Part shown: piece by piece, positions 45,995-57,901 of the stretch | Numbering within the stretch: position 1 is the stretch's first letter | How the letters are laid out: every line of letters begins with the position of its first letter | From: Hansfordia pulvinata | Taxonomy: Eukaryota > Ascomycota > Sordariomycetes > Xylariales | Assembly: GCA_006538405.1 (NCBI GenBank) | Contig: BJKQ01000015.1 | Location: 806,001 to 870,000, forward strand | Length of the DNA stretch: 64,000 nucleotides | Direction of reading: 5' to 3' | Program-made: the position numbers and the translations under genes | Notes under the pieces: generated by a model | The model's input: only the letters and a program-made list of their open reading frames with translations | The model's database searches: none | Told to the model about the DNA's origin: nothing

Positions 45995-46867
45995 TCATTG
46001 GGATTTCTGGAATTTCATCTGTTCTCCTAGCCACCGCAATTTGGCTTCCGCGTCGGCAGCCCTGGTATTGGCCGTCTTGTTGCTGCCGACGGCGGCACCA
46101 GCGATGGCGCCGTTGCTCACCCCGTTGGCGGCGCCCGGCTCTGAGCCGATACCCAAGCACGTATCCAGATCTGCGTCTGCGTCGGCGCCCGGGTCATCGC
46201 CTTCGGCCCGCAGCTCGGCCTCGAGCGCCTTGCATGTTCCCTCGTTGTTCGCGCGCCACCAAAGCAAATCGTCCGCGACGTTGTCCAGGTCCTTGACGCA
46301 CCGATCCCAATAGTACGCGGCGTCGGCGGTCTCCTCGACGCCGCCAAGCTCGGAGCCCTTCCTCTTGCCATCCAACGCCCCTACGTCAGAAGCTCTTTCC
46401 AGGCCGAACATCACCCCCTGCCCGAACCGCTCCGCTAGCAGAGCGACCTCGGGCCGTAGCTCTCCCAGCTCGGCCTGTAGCGTCCCGATCAGGTCTTCGA
46501 CGTCCATAGCGAGGTTGAATGCCCGGCATAGGCCTAGGAGTAGGTTGCCATCGGCCAGGATGCCGGCCTCGGTCATGGCGGCCGCCTGCATGTCGCGGTG
46601 CCGGTCCCCCAGCCGTCGGTACTCGACGTTGAAGCGGCGCAGGCGCTCCTTAACCGCAATCACTTGAGAATCGAGCGGGCCGCACGAGGACGCCTAGTCC
46701 TTGGGCGTGCCGACCACCACAAAGTACGAGTCGCTGTTGTGCTGATGTTGCTGGTGGTGGTGTGGTTGCGGGTGCGCGTGTGGGTGTGGGTGGGCTTGAG
46801 CCTGGGCCTGGGCTTGAGCCTGGGCCTGGGCTTGGGCCGGGGCCTGGTTGCGTGGTCCGTTGGCCAT
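45995..46867 (-). pseudogene. uncharacterised gene interrupted by an in-frame TAG (codon 58)
   Basis: From the ATG at 46867 the frame encodes 57 residues: MANGPRNQAP, then an Ala-Gln repeat from three 18-bp tandem units (46793-46846), a His/Pro/Gln tract and SDSYFVVVGTPKD. A single TAG follows at 46696-46694. Translation resumes in the same frame as ASSCGPLDSQVIAVKERLRR and continues for 232 residues to the stop at 45995, including FNVEYRRLGDRHRDMQAAAM, LLLGLCRAFNLAMDVEDLIG and AAYYWDRCVKDLDNVADDLLWW. This second part looks like a helical, probably coiled-coil soluble protein, but I do not recognise the family. A CAG-to-TAG change, stop readthrough, or a separate downstream start (ATG at 46588) are all possible. 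The two halves sharing a frame with no other stop favours one original gene. Confidence 0.5.
46793..46846 (-). repeat. 18-bp coding tandem repeat (Ala-Gln)
   Basis: Three copies of an 18-bp unit at 46793-46810, 46811-46828 and 46829-46846 (the last diverged). On the minus strand they encode alternating Ala and Gln. Confidence 0.85.
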
Positions 46868-48437
46868 AGTGAAAGTTGTGTGTATGTGTGAGGCCCTGAT
46901 TGAGCTCATATGTCAGCGGCGGGCGGCTTGAGGTGTGAATGTGTGGGGACGTGGGTGCGCGAGTGGTTTTGCTTACTGCGTGACGAGGGTTTCTGGAAAT
47001 CACACGGGTTTGGTGGGCTGTCGAGACGCTGCTGTAGATCGCAGAGACTCGTGATGTAGCAGGTGGGGAAGTGGTGAGTTGACTGTCGAGTTGCGTGTGG
47101 TCTTGCCTTAAGAGTCGGCGCAGTCAAAAAGACTGGGGGGAGAGGTTGCTATTGAATCTCTGTAGTCGAAGAGAGTGAGCGAGGCTGTGTGCTATGAAGC
47201 CGCTGAAGCCGACGCGAAGCGACTATGAGAGAGCAGGCTTTTTAGTGACGCAGCAGGGAAAACGACGCCGTTGCGAGTTTGCGAGTTATACTGCGTTGTT
47301 ATATATCCTTTTTTCTTCCCCACCTCCCCTCATATGCGTCTCATATGCCTCAGCAGCGCGGGCGCGTTTACGCTCGGTGGCTGCACATGCGCACCCGATG
47401 TTCACCTGCCCGGGGCAGCAAAGTTAATCAGTGGCGCGCTTGCCGAGGGAAGGCGCGCGCCTCGTTGGGCGGACAATGCAATGTTGCTGTGAACGCGTGG
47501 TAACGTTCTGGCGCTGCGGTTTTGTTGTGTACTCGGGTAGCAGGTGGCTGTTTACTTGTTGTCGTTGGGGGGAGGGGTTTGTCATTGAATGAGATGCGAG
47601 ATGTCGCTGCGTGTATTAACTTATCTGGCCGGCTTTTTGTTCACCCCGGAAACGCCTGGTCTAGGTCTGAAAAGGGAAACAAGTTGAGAGCGGTGGTTTA
47701 CGAGCGTGAGCGTTCATCTTGAATAGGGTTGGCTGTGCGACGGTTCAAATCACGCTGCAAGGCCGTCGAATTGCCATGGCATGTCTCTTCCGCGTCATCT
47801 GAACAGCCACACTGACCAACATTCGCCCCACAACTCAACCTTATAATGACCTCGTTCAACTGACCACACGCATTCACTCAACTCACTCGAGTCCGTCAGG
47901 AATTCAAACAAGTCACCGATCTATTGATCATCAACAATCTACCCCGTCAGGCCGGCCCAGCGATATGCGCGGGCGAATCCAGCCAGGACTCTCAGAAGGC
48001 AACTTTTGGTCCACATCCACGTCTGCTCCCCCCTCACCACAGCGTCAAAACCGTCGAGAGTGAAGTGAAAGAAAATAAAAGCCCATGGCATCAAGTGGAC
48101 AAGACAGGTGCCACCTCCCTCGCGAGCCCGTCGAACGCCGTTTGCAAAGTGAACAAGAAAGAAGAAATCACCCGATACCCAAGACGTCGTTCCCCCTAAA
48201 CTGAAAGGGAAAATGAAAAGAGTACGAGGACCGAAGTAATAGAGAGACGTGGGGGGGATCATGAAGCGAAGCGGCCGTAAACACGTCAAGGGGTCTTCTT
48301 TTCTTTTCTTTTCTCTTTCCGCCGTAGGTAACCCCCGTTGGCACCGAAGAGGGAAAGTTGACCCCGAAGAGAAAGAGAAAGAGGAAAGAAACGACACAAG
48401 AAAAACAAGAAAAACAAGCCACACCACCCGCGATTAA
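46868..48437. other. intergenic region, 1.6 kb
   Basis: This is the promoter side of the interrupted gene and the 3' side of the transcription factor gene. A TTATATAT element lies near 47299. No gene was recognised. Confidence 0.5.
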
Positions 48438-49037
48438 TCAGAAAGCAGAGACGAGGTTATCCCCGGCGGCCCCGGCCTCGCCGTCGAGGAAGTCCATGAT
48501 GGACCCCGCGCCGTCGACCTCGGCGAGGCTGACGAGCTGGTGGTGGTGGTGGTGGTCCTCGCCACCCCGCTCGTCTTCTCCAGCAGCCCTTCTGCTGCAA
48601 CTCCCTCGCCATCAGCGGGGACGGTATCGTCACCACCTGCCGTAGCCCCGCTCCCGCCCCCGCTTCCGCTTCCGCCGATCTTGTCGTCGAACTGCAGCCA
48701 CTGGTCAAAGTCGATGTTGGTGCCCGTCAGCGCGTTCCAGTCGAACTCGTCGTGGTGCTCCATCTGCGCCTCAAAGTCCAGGTCCAGGTCCAGGCGGTCT
48801 GTCATGTCCGTGTCGAACGACACGAGCCCCCCGTCGCCGCCCCCGCTACTATTACATCCGGACCCAACGAGGGTGGCGGCGGAGAACGGGCCGCCGCCAC
48901 CGAACATGCCGTCCCCGTTGTTGTTGCCACCGGTGTTGATGCCCGAGGAGGAGGACGAGGACAAGTCGGTCGGCGCCGCGGAGAAAGACGCGTCGTCGCT
49001 CGCGCTGGGGGTCATCACGTCCGCGAGCGGGGAGGGG

Positions 49038-49075
<38 letters not shown>

Positions 49076-49493
49076 ATGGTTGCTGTTCATGAAGCTGTTC
49101 ATGCCCGTGTTGATGACGAGACTCATGGGCGGGGCGGATGCGGGGACGGAGAAGAGGGAGGTCTCCAGGCTCTGCTGCTGCTGCTGCTGGTTCTGGCTCT
49201 GGTAGCTGTGTCTGCGGCCCGGCGGCGATGAGGAACCCGTGGCGGCGGCGGCGGGTTTGGTGGTGGTGAAGTGCATGGGCTCTGGGGGAGGGGTGCGCAT
49301 CTTCTCGGCCGCGGCGAGTGAGGGGGGTATGCTGCTGCTGCTGCTGCGGCGGCGGCGGCGGCGGCAGAGGAGGAGGAGGTCTTGAGCGCCTCGAGGTTGC
49401 CGAAGAGCTGTTGGTGCTGGCGGCGGTGCTGGTAGTGAGAAGAGCCGTGGTGTCTGCTGCTGTGGTGCTGCCGGTGAAAGCCGTGCTGCTGGT

Positions 49494-49525
<32 letters not shown>

Positions 49526-52500
49526 TGGTGCTGCTGTTGGTGCTGGAGATCGATCGAGGCCTTGCGCAGGGCGGCGTCGAGGAAGCCGACGGCGTAGTCG
49601 GCGGCGGCGTAGATGTCGCGCAGGCGCATCATGACGCGCATGCACTGCTTGAAGCCGCGGAGGGCGGCGCTGCGCAAGGGGGGGAGGGGTTCTTCATCTC
49701 GAGCAGGTGGATGATCATGGCGGGCAGGATGACGGTGACGCCCGTGGTGGGCAGGTAGCGCTCGAGGCGGGCGGCGCCCAGCTCGCCGACCATGGCGGTG
49801 ATCTGGGCGGCGGCGTCGCGGACCTGCATGCGCGACATGTCCTGGGCCTGGGCCGAGGTGTGCAGGGCCTGCGCGGGCGAGGAGGGCAGGAACTGCGGGC
49901 GGTGCAGCGCCGACACGGTCGTGTAGTAGACCATGTGCAGCAGGTTGCGGTGGACGGCCAGCACGGCCTGCCTGCCGGTCAGGGGCTGCGGCTGCGGCTG
50001 CGAGGAGGGCGGCGTGTTGGTGGAAGAAGAAGAAGAGGAAGAAGAAGAGGCGGGGGGAGGCGGGGGGAGGAAGATGACGATGCCGAGGGAGGGGGGTCAT
50101 CCCTGACGGCCCTGCTCCTGCTCCTGCTCTTGACGACGACGACGACGATGATGATGATGATGTTGTTGTCGATGGCCCTTCCGGGCTGCCGGCGGCGCCC
50201 AGCGGGCGGTAGCGGCAGCAGGCGGGCAGCGCCTCGAGCCAGGCCATCAGCTCCATGTCGCAGTGGCGGACGCTGTCCATGTTGTCGAGCTGCTTGTTGG
50301 GGAAGAGCATCATGGTCGAGTTGGTCGTGTTCTCGGGCTTGCTCTTGTCGCGGATCAGCACCGAGTACTGCGCCTTGAGCATGTGGCTGATGCACAGGCA
50401 CAGCTTGGCTTTGGCGATGCACATGAGGGCCAGCTCGCGCTGCATCGCCGTGTCGCGGGCGAGCGGGCACGTGGCCGGGTCGAGGAGGAGGCCGGAGCCG
50501 GAGCCGAAGCCGGAGCCGGAGCCGAAGCCGGCGGCGGAAGCAGCATTGCGGCTTTCCTCCTCCTCCTCCTCGTCCCCCCCCTCCAGGACGCCCACCTCAA
50601 AGTCGGCCTCCTCGAGCATGGGCACGTCAAAGTCCTCGTCCTTGATGCGCGTGGGGCGGCGCATGCCGAGGGCGATGAGGCGGTCGCGCATGAAGCACGA
50701 CCACCAGATGCGCTTCCACAGCTTCTGCTTGCGCGGCGGCATCCGCGTCGCCGCCGGGTTGCGGTGCAGGCCGATCGTGTGCGCCAGCGAGATGGCCACC
50801 CCCATCCAGTGCCACGTGTCCTTCTGGTCGTCCGGCGTCTCGTACCAGTACGTCATGAGCAGCAGGCCCTGCACCAGCACCAGCCGGTCGCTCTCGTAGT
50901 CAAAGTCGTAGAGCAGCTGGTTTTGATGGTGTCAGTCAGCATCGTCATCACACTCGGTATAGGGGGGATGATTCAGGGGGTGGACGGTTTAGGGGGGAGA
51001 CGGGGGGCAGCTGCCTCTGGCCCCCCTTATTCCTTTCCTCGCCTCCTATCTCTGTGCAGCCGCGGCAAGAAGAAAGAGAACAGAAAAACTCACCCTGGCT
51101 TTGTAGAAGAACGCCTTCCGCGCAGCCTTGCGGTTGGGATACCCGGCCTCGCGGAGGACGCGGCCGTCGACGTACGCCGTGGCGGCGAACATGATGGCCT
51201 GGTAGAGGAAGAGGCTGACCTCGCCCCCGCGCCGGCGCCGGGAGTCTGATGCTGCTGCTGCTGCTGGTGCCCGGCCACGGCGCGCAGGAACTCGCGCAGC
51301 TCGATCAGCGGCATGTACGGGTGGACGTACTGGATGTAGGCCTCGAGCAGGGCGTTCTGCAGGGGCGCGGCCGGCAGGCACAGCGCCTTCTTGGCGTCGA
51401 GGTAGGCCACGTCCTCGGGCACGATCTTGGCCGGCAGCGGGCGGATGAAGGCCGGCAGGTTGGGGGGCAGGAGGAGGAAGAGGAGGAGTAGCGCGGCGAC
51501 GACGACGACGGGAACATGTCGGGCGGCAGCTCGAGCGAGTGGAGGAACTGCGCCGTCCGCAGCTCGGCCACGCCGCCGTTGCTGCTGTTGGGCCATATGG
51601 GGGCATATCTCGACGACGACGACGACGACGATGTCGTCCCTGCTGCTGCTGCTGCTGCCAGCTTGGCCGCTAGGAGCTGCTGCTGCGCCGGCGTCTCTGG
51701 GTCGACTGGAGGGAGGGAGAGCACGTGTCAGTCATCTTGGCTCGGCTCATCTCAGCCCAACGGGTATCAGCGGCGAGGGCGAGGGCGCCAAAGCTGGAGG
51801 GGGTCATTGTGAAAGAGGGGGGGGGGGGGGGGGTTCGGATTTCCCGCTTCTGGACGGGCACGTGTCAAGCCAGATGGGACAAGCGGCTCTTTCTTTCGTC
51901 ATTTTTCTCTTTCCCATCTTGTCTTGTCCCGTCTTGTGCTTGACACCACCAACTGACTTGTGTGGAGTTGGTTTCTTTTTTTTTTTTTTTTGGCCCTCCT
52001 TTTGACATGTGAAAGAGGCGGGATGCGGGTGGGGTCTCGGCGTGTCAGGGGACCCAGCCACACCACCCCGGCACACCAATAATGAGGCAAGGCAAGAAGG
52101 TGAGTGTGCGACAAAGGCAGAGAAGAGGTACTTACACATCAGAGGCGCAACGTGACCACCACTGCCACTGCTGCTGTCGACGCCGTTGAGCAGGCCGGCC
52201 TGCTGCTGGTGCTGCTGCTGGTGATGGCGGCCACTTGCGTCATGGTGGCCGCCGCCGCCCACAGCACCAACGGGAGCAGCAGCAGCAGCAGCAGCAGCAG
52301 CCCCTGTCGTGGCCGCCATCGCCGCCGCCACCTCCGGAGGAGGGGCTGGGGAGATTGCGGTCGGGGCCTTGGCCCTCAACTGGGCCTGCTGGGCCTCGGC
52401 AGACTGCGGGGCATCATTTGTTGCCGAAGGCCTGCTGCTGCTGCTGCTGCCGCCGCCGCCACCGCCACTGGTGCTGCTGTTGCTGGTCGCGCCGGTTGGG

Positions 52501-53255
52501 GCGTAAACCTTGTGCTTCCTGCGGAGTGACAAGGGGCGGGGGGTTCTGGTTAGCCCAAGTCGCTGCTTTTTCAGGGGGGGCGTGTGGGGGGAGGGGTGGG
52601 GGGATTGGGTGAAGCAGGAGGAGGTGGAGGAGGAGGAGGAGTAGCAATAACAGCATTGTCCGGGAATGGTGGCACAATGACGAGACGACTGGAGATGGCC
52701 CATCGTCATTGGCTTTTGCGTCTTTTGGGGATTTGAAGCTCCCAATTGTAAGGAAAAGACGGTACACATGTAGGTGTGTGATGTTGTTGTTGTTGTGTGC
52801 ACTCACTTTCGTCGGCGGCTCTCCTGGACCACGCATTCCACCTTGTCCCAGCGGCAGTTGCCGCAGGGCGCGCCCTCGACGACGTCGCAGCGGACCTTGC
52901 GCGAGCGGCACGACACGCACGCCCGCGCCGCCCGCCGCTTCGTCACCTTGGCCGGCGGTTGGCCTTGCTGCTGCTGCTGCTGCTGCTGCTCCGCTGACGA
53001 CGAGGCAGCCGGCGCCGCGCGCTTCTTGCTGTTGCTGCTGGTGCAGGACGGCGGCGACATGGCTGCTGCTGCTGCTGCTGTCGTCGTTGGGGCCGTCGTT
53101 GTCGTGTTTGACAACATTTCTGTCGAGCCGTTGTTGGTGTTGGTGTTGCTGCTGTTGCTGCTGCTGTCGCTCATATGACCTCCTCCTTCTATATCCATGG
53201 GCGAATCGCTGGACGAGTCTGGCGATCCCACCGGCGGCTCGGGCGACGAGGCCAT
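48438..53255 (-). CDS. farA: Zn2Cys6 transcription factor, FarA / cutinase transcription factor 1 (CTF1) type
   Basis: A nuclear activator of fatty-acid catabolism and, in plant pathogens, of cutinase genes. Exons are 53255-52807, 52518-52136, 51714-51094 and 50916-48438. The introns are 288, 421 and 177 bp. The zinc cluster (about residues 113-141) reads CVSCRSRKVRC and APCGNCRWDKVEC, with spacing C-x2-C-x6-C-x7-C-x2-C-x6-C. The family-specific middle is clear: NLPAFIRPLPAKIVPEDVAY, LLEAYIQYVHPYMPL, MFAATAYVDGRVLREAGY, LLYDFDYESDRLVLVQ, TYWYETPDDQKDTWHWMG, and WKRIWWSCFMRDRLIALGMR followed by PTRIKDEDFDVPML. Low-complexity polyQ, polyS and polyA tracts come from pure CAG-type repeats. Seven single bases must be restored in C/G runs: 51462-51467, 51224-51228, two among 50052-50096, 49678-49684, 49322-49327 and 48565-48568. 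The total is then 1312 residues ending IMDFLDGEAGAAG...SAF. The zinc cluster, middle domain and C-terminal DFDQWLQF segment support the call. Confidence 0.9.
49041..49076 (-). repeat. (CAG)n coding repeat, polyglutamine
   Basis: An uninterrupted run of about twelve CAG codons (CTG on the + strand) in the transcription factor gene. A pure codon repeat is prone to length change. Confidence 0.85.
51817..51833 (+). repeat. G17 homopolymer in an intron
   Basis: Seventeen G within the 421-bp second intron of the transcription factor gene. The same intron also holds a T16 run at 51976-51991. Confidence 0.9.
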
Positions 53256-53881
53256 CCTGGCTGGGTCCGGTCGGGTCGGCGGCGGCGGCGTAGGTCGGCC
53301 CGGGGACTCATGTAACCAGCTCGGCGGGCGACTACGAGTAGAAGTAGGGTAGAGGGCGGGTTGGGTTTGATTTTTGTAGGATGTAGATTGGAAAGTGAAG
53401 AGAGCTGAGAGCTCTGGCTTCCTTGCTTCTCTCCCTTGGTACTCTCTTGTCTTGCCAATTCCGAAAGGAGAAAAGGAAAATATATAATAAGCCGGGCGCA
53501 GTCCCGTCTTTCGTCTCGGCGGGAGAGAGAGAGAGAGAGAAGATGGGCCGTCGGAATATCAGATCGCCACAGTCCGGTCTGACTTGGTTAGACTTTGGGC
53601 TCTTAGTCGTGTGCTCGCAAAGGCAGAGGTCTCGGCGTCGGGGGTCCTCGTCAGCACGGGACACATGATAGAGTCAGGTCAGCGCACAGGCAGAGAGGCA
53701 GGGTCCGTCTTTGAGCTGGCGAGTAGAGAAGAAGATGGAACGGAAAAGCCGGCGCTGGATCTTGAGGCGGGGGATCCCAGATTGGTTTGTCTGCCCGGAC
53801 GGGAGACGCGTGCGGCTCCGTCTGTGTGGGTTGTTCAATTGCTGCTGGGGCAGTCGTCGGCGTCGTGATCGTCGTGGCAGT

Positions 53882-53926
<45 letters not shown>

Positions 53927-55663
53927 TGTCGTTGCCGTCTTCCTCTTCTTCACGTAGATATTTCCAACCGGGTGAGAAGGGTCGGAGCTGTTGTACTCGT
54001 AGTAGGTGCAGGGTGTAGGTCACGCACGTCAAGGAATACTACAACAGGTCACAGAATTCCACAGAGGCACACACACACGGGTCTGTGCGAATAATGGCAA
54101 TAACAATAATAATAAGAAGAGGACAAGCGGACACTGGGGTGGAGGGGTGGAGGCGGCGCATCGCATGCGCGGTGGGAGAGGGGAGTCAGGGTCTATTATA
54201 ACAATGGCCGACGGCCGAATCGACGAACGAGTATTTGTCTGGAGCCCCACGCCCGCCCGCCTCCCGCCCCCCCGGGAAGAGCGAGTGACTGATGACTGAC
54301 ACTGCCGGTGGATACGCGTACGCCCGTGATGCTCGCGCCGTTACGCAATCCATCCGCACATATGCGTCAAGTAGTGTCCGTCGGCGGCCGGCCGGGTGTC
54401 GAATAGATCTCTCTCTTTCTCTCGCTCTCGCTCTTAGGTACTCTCCCCTGCTACAACACTACGTACTCTGTAGATAGCTTCCTACCTACGAAACACGCCC
54501 CCTCTCTCTTGGACTCGAACGTGGTCAGTCTGGTCCTGCCTGCAGGTCGACGCAGAAGATTCTACTACGAGGTGCCCCGTAACGCAACGCAGAGAGCGGC
54601 CACGAACGAACGACCGGCCGACCTTGCCTTGTCCGCTTACGACTTGGGATAGGACTGCCTCTTTAGATCTTTGAACTCGTAGGAGGACGGGGGGCCCGCC
54701 CGTCCCCACACAAAACTGCTCGCGTGCGCGAAATCCTTGGCCGCCGCGCGAGGGTGAGCGAACCTGCGTGGAGAGGAGGGGGGGGGGGGGGGACCCACCC
54801 CGTCTTTTGGGTCTTACTCGTAACTAGCAGCTCGTGGGCCATGTCTACTAGTCCAGGCATCTCGTAGGTAATCCGTACGAGTACCTACTCGTTGAATAAG
54901 GGGGGAGGGGCCGCCGCTCGGAGCCCAGGGCGTTCTTGCAGGGCGATGAGACTTGGCTGTGGGGGTGGGACAGATGGGGAAAACCTGCGGGCAAGGCCTG
55001 CCTATCTGCCTGTCCTTACGAGTGAGTACTTGGTGAACTAGTTACATCAAGTCCCATGTGCGGAGAGTACTCGTAGAAGCTGGTTTGCGGCGCCGCCGTT
55101 GGTCGTGTGGCCTCCTTGGAACAAGCAGTGGCAGCGTATGGCCGGGTGGTCTCCTGACCGCGTGGGCGTGACGACGGCAGTACTGGTATAAAGTAAGCCC
55201 CGTCTCATTACACAGACAAAAACCATGTGTAGCCGTAGTAGGTTGGGCAGAGGGTGAGAGGTCAGCAAAAGGCAAAGCCACGCTGCAGGAACCGAGACTC
55301 TCCCTCTTCTCTCCGGAGTCCTCTCCGCAACCCCAGGTCACTCCCGTCCGCGCGAGCATCCGTACTCCCGTACTTCTCTCCCGCCTTCCCCAGCCAGAGA
55401 AAGCGCGGAAGATGATGAAAGGCTTGGGATTTGTGGAGGGGCCAATCAGCTCCCCGGCCTTCACGCCGGGCTACTCCGTACTCCGTCAATCAGCAGGGGA
55501 GAGGCAAAGCGGCGGCGCTGGAGGCGGGAGCCTGCGCCGAAAGAAGCTGGCCTGGACCGGGCTGATGAGGATGAGTGGGAACTTTTCAGTCTGGGGGTGG
55601 AGAGGCAGTGATGAGAGTGCTCAAGCACGCACAAGTGTGACCGAGCTCCTCTCCTGTTCTTGG

Positions 55664-55707
<44 letters not shown>

Positions 55708-56333
55708 ATTCAGACCAGACTTGTAGTGTGTGCGTGCTTGACCAAATCGAAGGAATCCGTCACGGAGCGAGTTGGTGATCGCTGAGTACCTATTGTACTC
55801 TTCTTAGACTACGACTACTCGTACCTTGATAGCCCGATTCTCCGGATTGTGGGGAGAGGGCGAACGGTCGGGGTTACGAGCCGTCTGTTCTGGAAAGGAT
55901 CGGTCTCCGAGCGGGTATCACGGCTGTGACGGGGTGAGTTTTGAGGCTCCAGCGCCACCACACCGCCGGCGCTCGCCGTCTGTGGACACCTCCGACTACT
56001 CGTAACGAGACCGATCCCATCCCTCAAGAGCCGGCCGGCGCATGAACGCAGAAGCGCGGGCTTGCATGAACCAATTTGAGGCCGCCACAGCGCACGCAGC
56101 AAGGCACATCACGTCACGTCACAGAGGGGTACGAGACTGGGTAATAGGTGGCAGTAATAGCAGCAGCACAAGCACGAGTATCGGCCGTGTCGCCGCATCA
56201 AAAGGCCAGGCCCCATGAACCGCGTCGACATTGCACGTCACATCGGCGCCGTTTGATCGCCTCGACCTGCCGGGCTTGGCCCCAAGATTGCAGCTGACGA
56301 TGATAAGTGCGTCCAGGGGGGAGAGGAGGCGGC

Positions 56334-56351
56334 GGGGGGGGGGGGGGGGGG
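56334..56351 (+). repeat. G18 homopolymer
   Basis: Eighteen consecutive G in the long spacer upstream of the transcription factor gene. Confidence 0.9.
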
Positions 56352-57866
56352 CACCGCTGCTCGCGCATGGCCCTGGCCGACCACAGTTTTTATTCAGTCG
56401 GCACTTTGCACTCCCGCTCTGGGCGCGAGCATAATCATCGTCACAAAAAAAAAAAAAGAACCCCAACTCGAGGCCGTTCGGGGTTAGAGAAACGCACGCC
56501 GCTTTCTCGCCGATACAGTGACCCGGTCACAGACAGACAGACTGGGTGCTTCTACCACTCTCCCTTCCCCCTCCGCCCTCGCCCTCCCCCGTGTTCAGAT
56601 CACGATCAATCACGGGGCGACTAAAATAGTGCACCGGGGGAGGCTCACCTGTCCTGGTCGAGTCTCGGACCTGCGGTGTGTCCCACGTCTGGCAGAAGGG
56701 CGACGAGGCACAGCCACCACGGATGGCGGAAGTTTGTATTCCCTCCCGTCCCGCCCCGTCACCATGGACCAACGCCCCCGTGCGTGGGCGTTCTTGCGAC
56801 GAGACTCACCACCAATTTGGTGCATCTTCAGATGTAACGGGTTACTTTTACCCAGTAAGGTAAGTTTTTTACCAGTAAGGTAACTACATATGTACGAGTA
56901 GGGCGGCCGGCCAATGGCTTGCATAAACGATTACCCGGCGGGTCACTCCACGATAGGTACTCGTACGCGATGGACACCCGTAGTGGACCTGATGTATTGT
57001 ATTGATGGACGTACGAGTACCTGCCTTTATGGACTGGCATTTCTCGTGGGCTTGAATTCACCTCTCGGACCGCCACGAGCAATCGAGCCTTGTTCCCACT
57101 ATCCGTAGCACGAAGCCGGCTGGACGGAAGCCAGAAGCACCAACTAACGCAGAGACCGTGGTTCGTCGCGCCACGAGCGTCCCCGTGCGGGCGGGCGGCC
57201 GTCCTCCTCGTCAGTTCCCCACACTCGTATTGCGTGAGGTACCTTAGGTGCCTGGTAGGTGGTGTCACACATGCCCCGGCCGTCCGTCCGGGGGAAGCTG
57301 CTGAGAAGATCGCCATCCATCGGCTCCCTCCTGGGGAAAGAGGTTACGGAGGTATCCATCCCTACGAGTTCTCCGTGCACATGGACAATCACGAGTCACC
57401 AGTTACGCCAGTCCACCATGGCCAAGCAACAACATCCACTTGCATACCTACATGGAGTGGAGCACAACGGCCCTGCAGAGAGGGACATGCCTAGAGCAGG
57501 AGCATGGAGGTCATCATCATGCGGTTATGGACCGTAGATCGCCTCCATGGTTCAAGAAGAAAAAAACACAATACTCGATAAACCCCTCAGGGGAATAGAA
57601 AAGGGAACGCCATCCCGGGTGCTGGGGACGCGGGCTATCGACGATTCGATTGGGGTCTTCCGATCTGGACGTCCAGAGATGCGCGCCTCTGCTGCCATGC
57701 GTGCCTGTGCGTGTGCGTGTGTGTGTGTGTGTGTGCGGGCGCGCGCTTGTCATCCCCGTATCTATCTCCATGCCTGCCTCCCCTCCACGTCGCCCCTTCA
57801 CCCGCCATTCCGGGGGTCTGGGCAAAGTGCGCTTGCAAGCGCCCGCACGGGAGCCTATTTACAGAG

Positions 57867-57901
57867 GGCTGGAGGCTGGAGGCTGGAGGCTGGGGGCTGG
57901 A
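57867..57901 (+). repeat. 7-bp tandem repeat GGCTGGA
   Basis: About five head-to-tail copies of GGCTGGA, the fourth changed to GGCTGGG. Confidence 0.85.
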
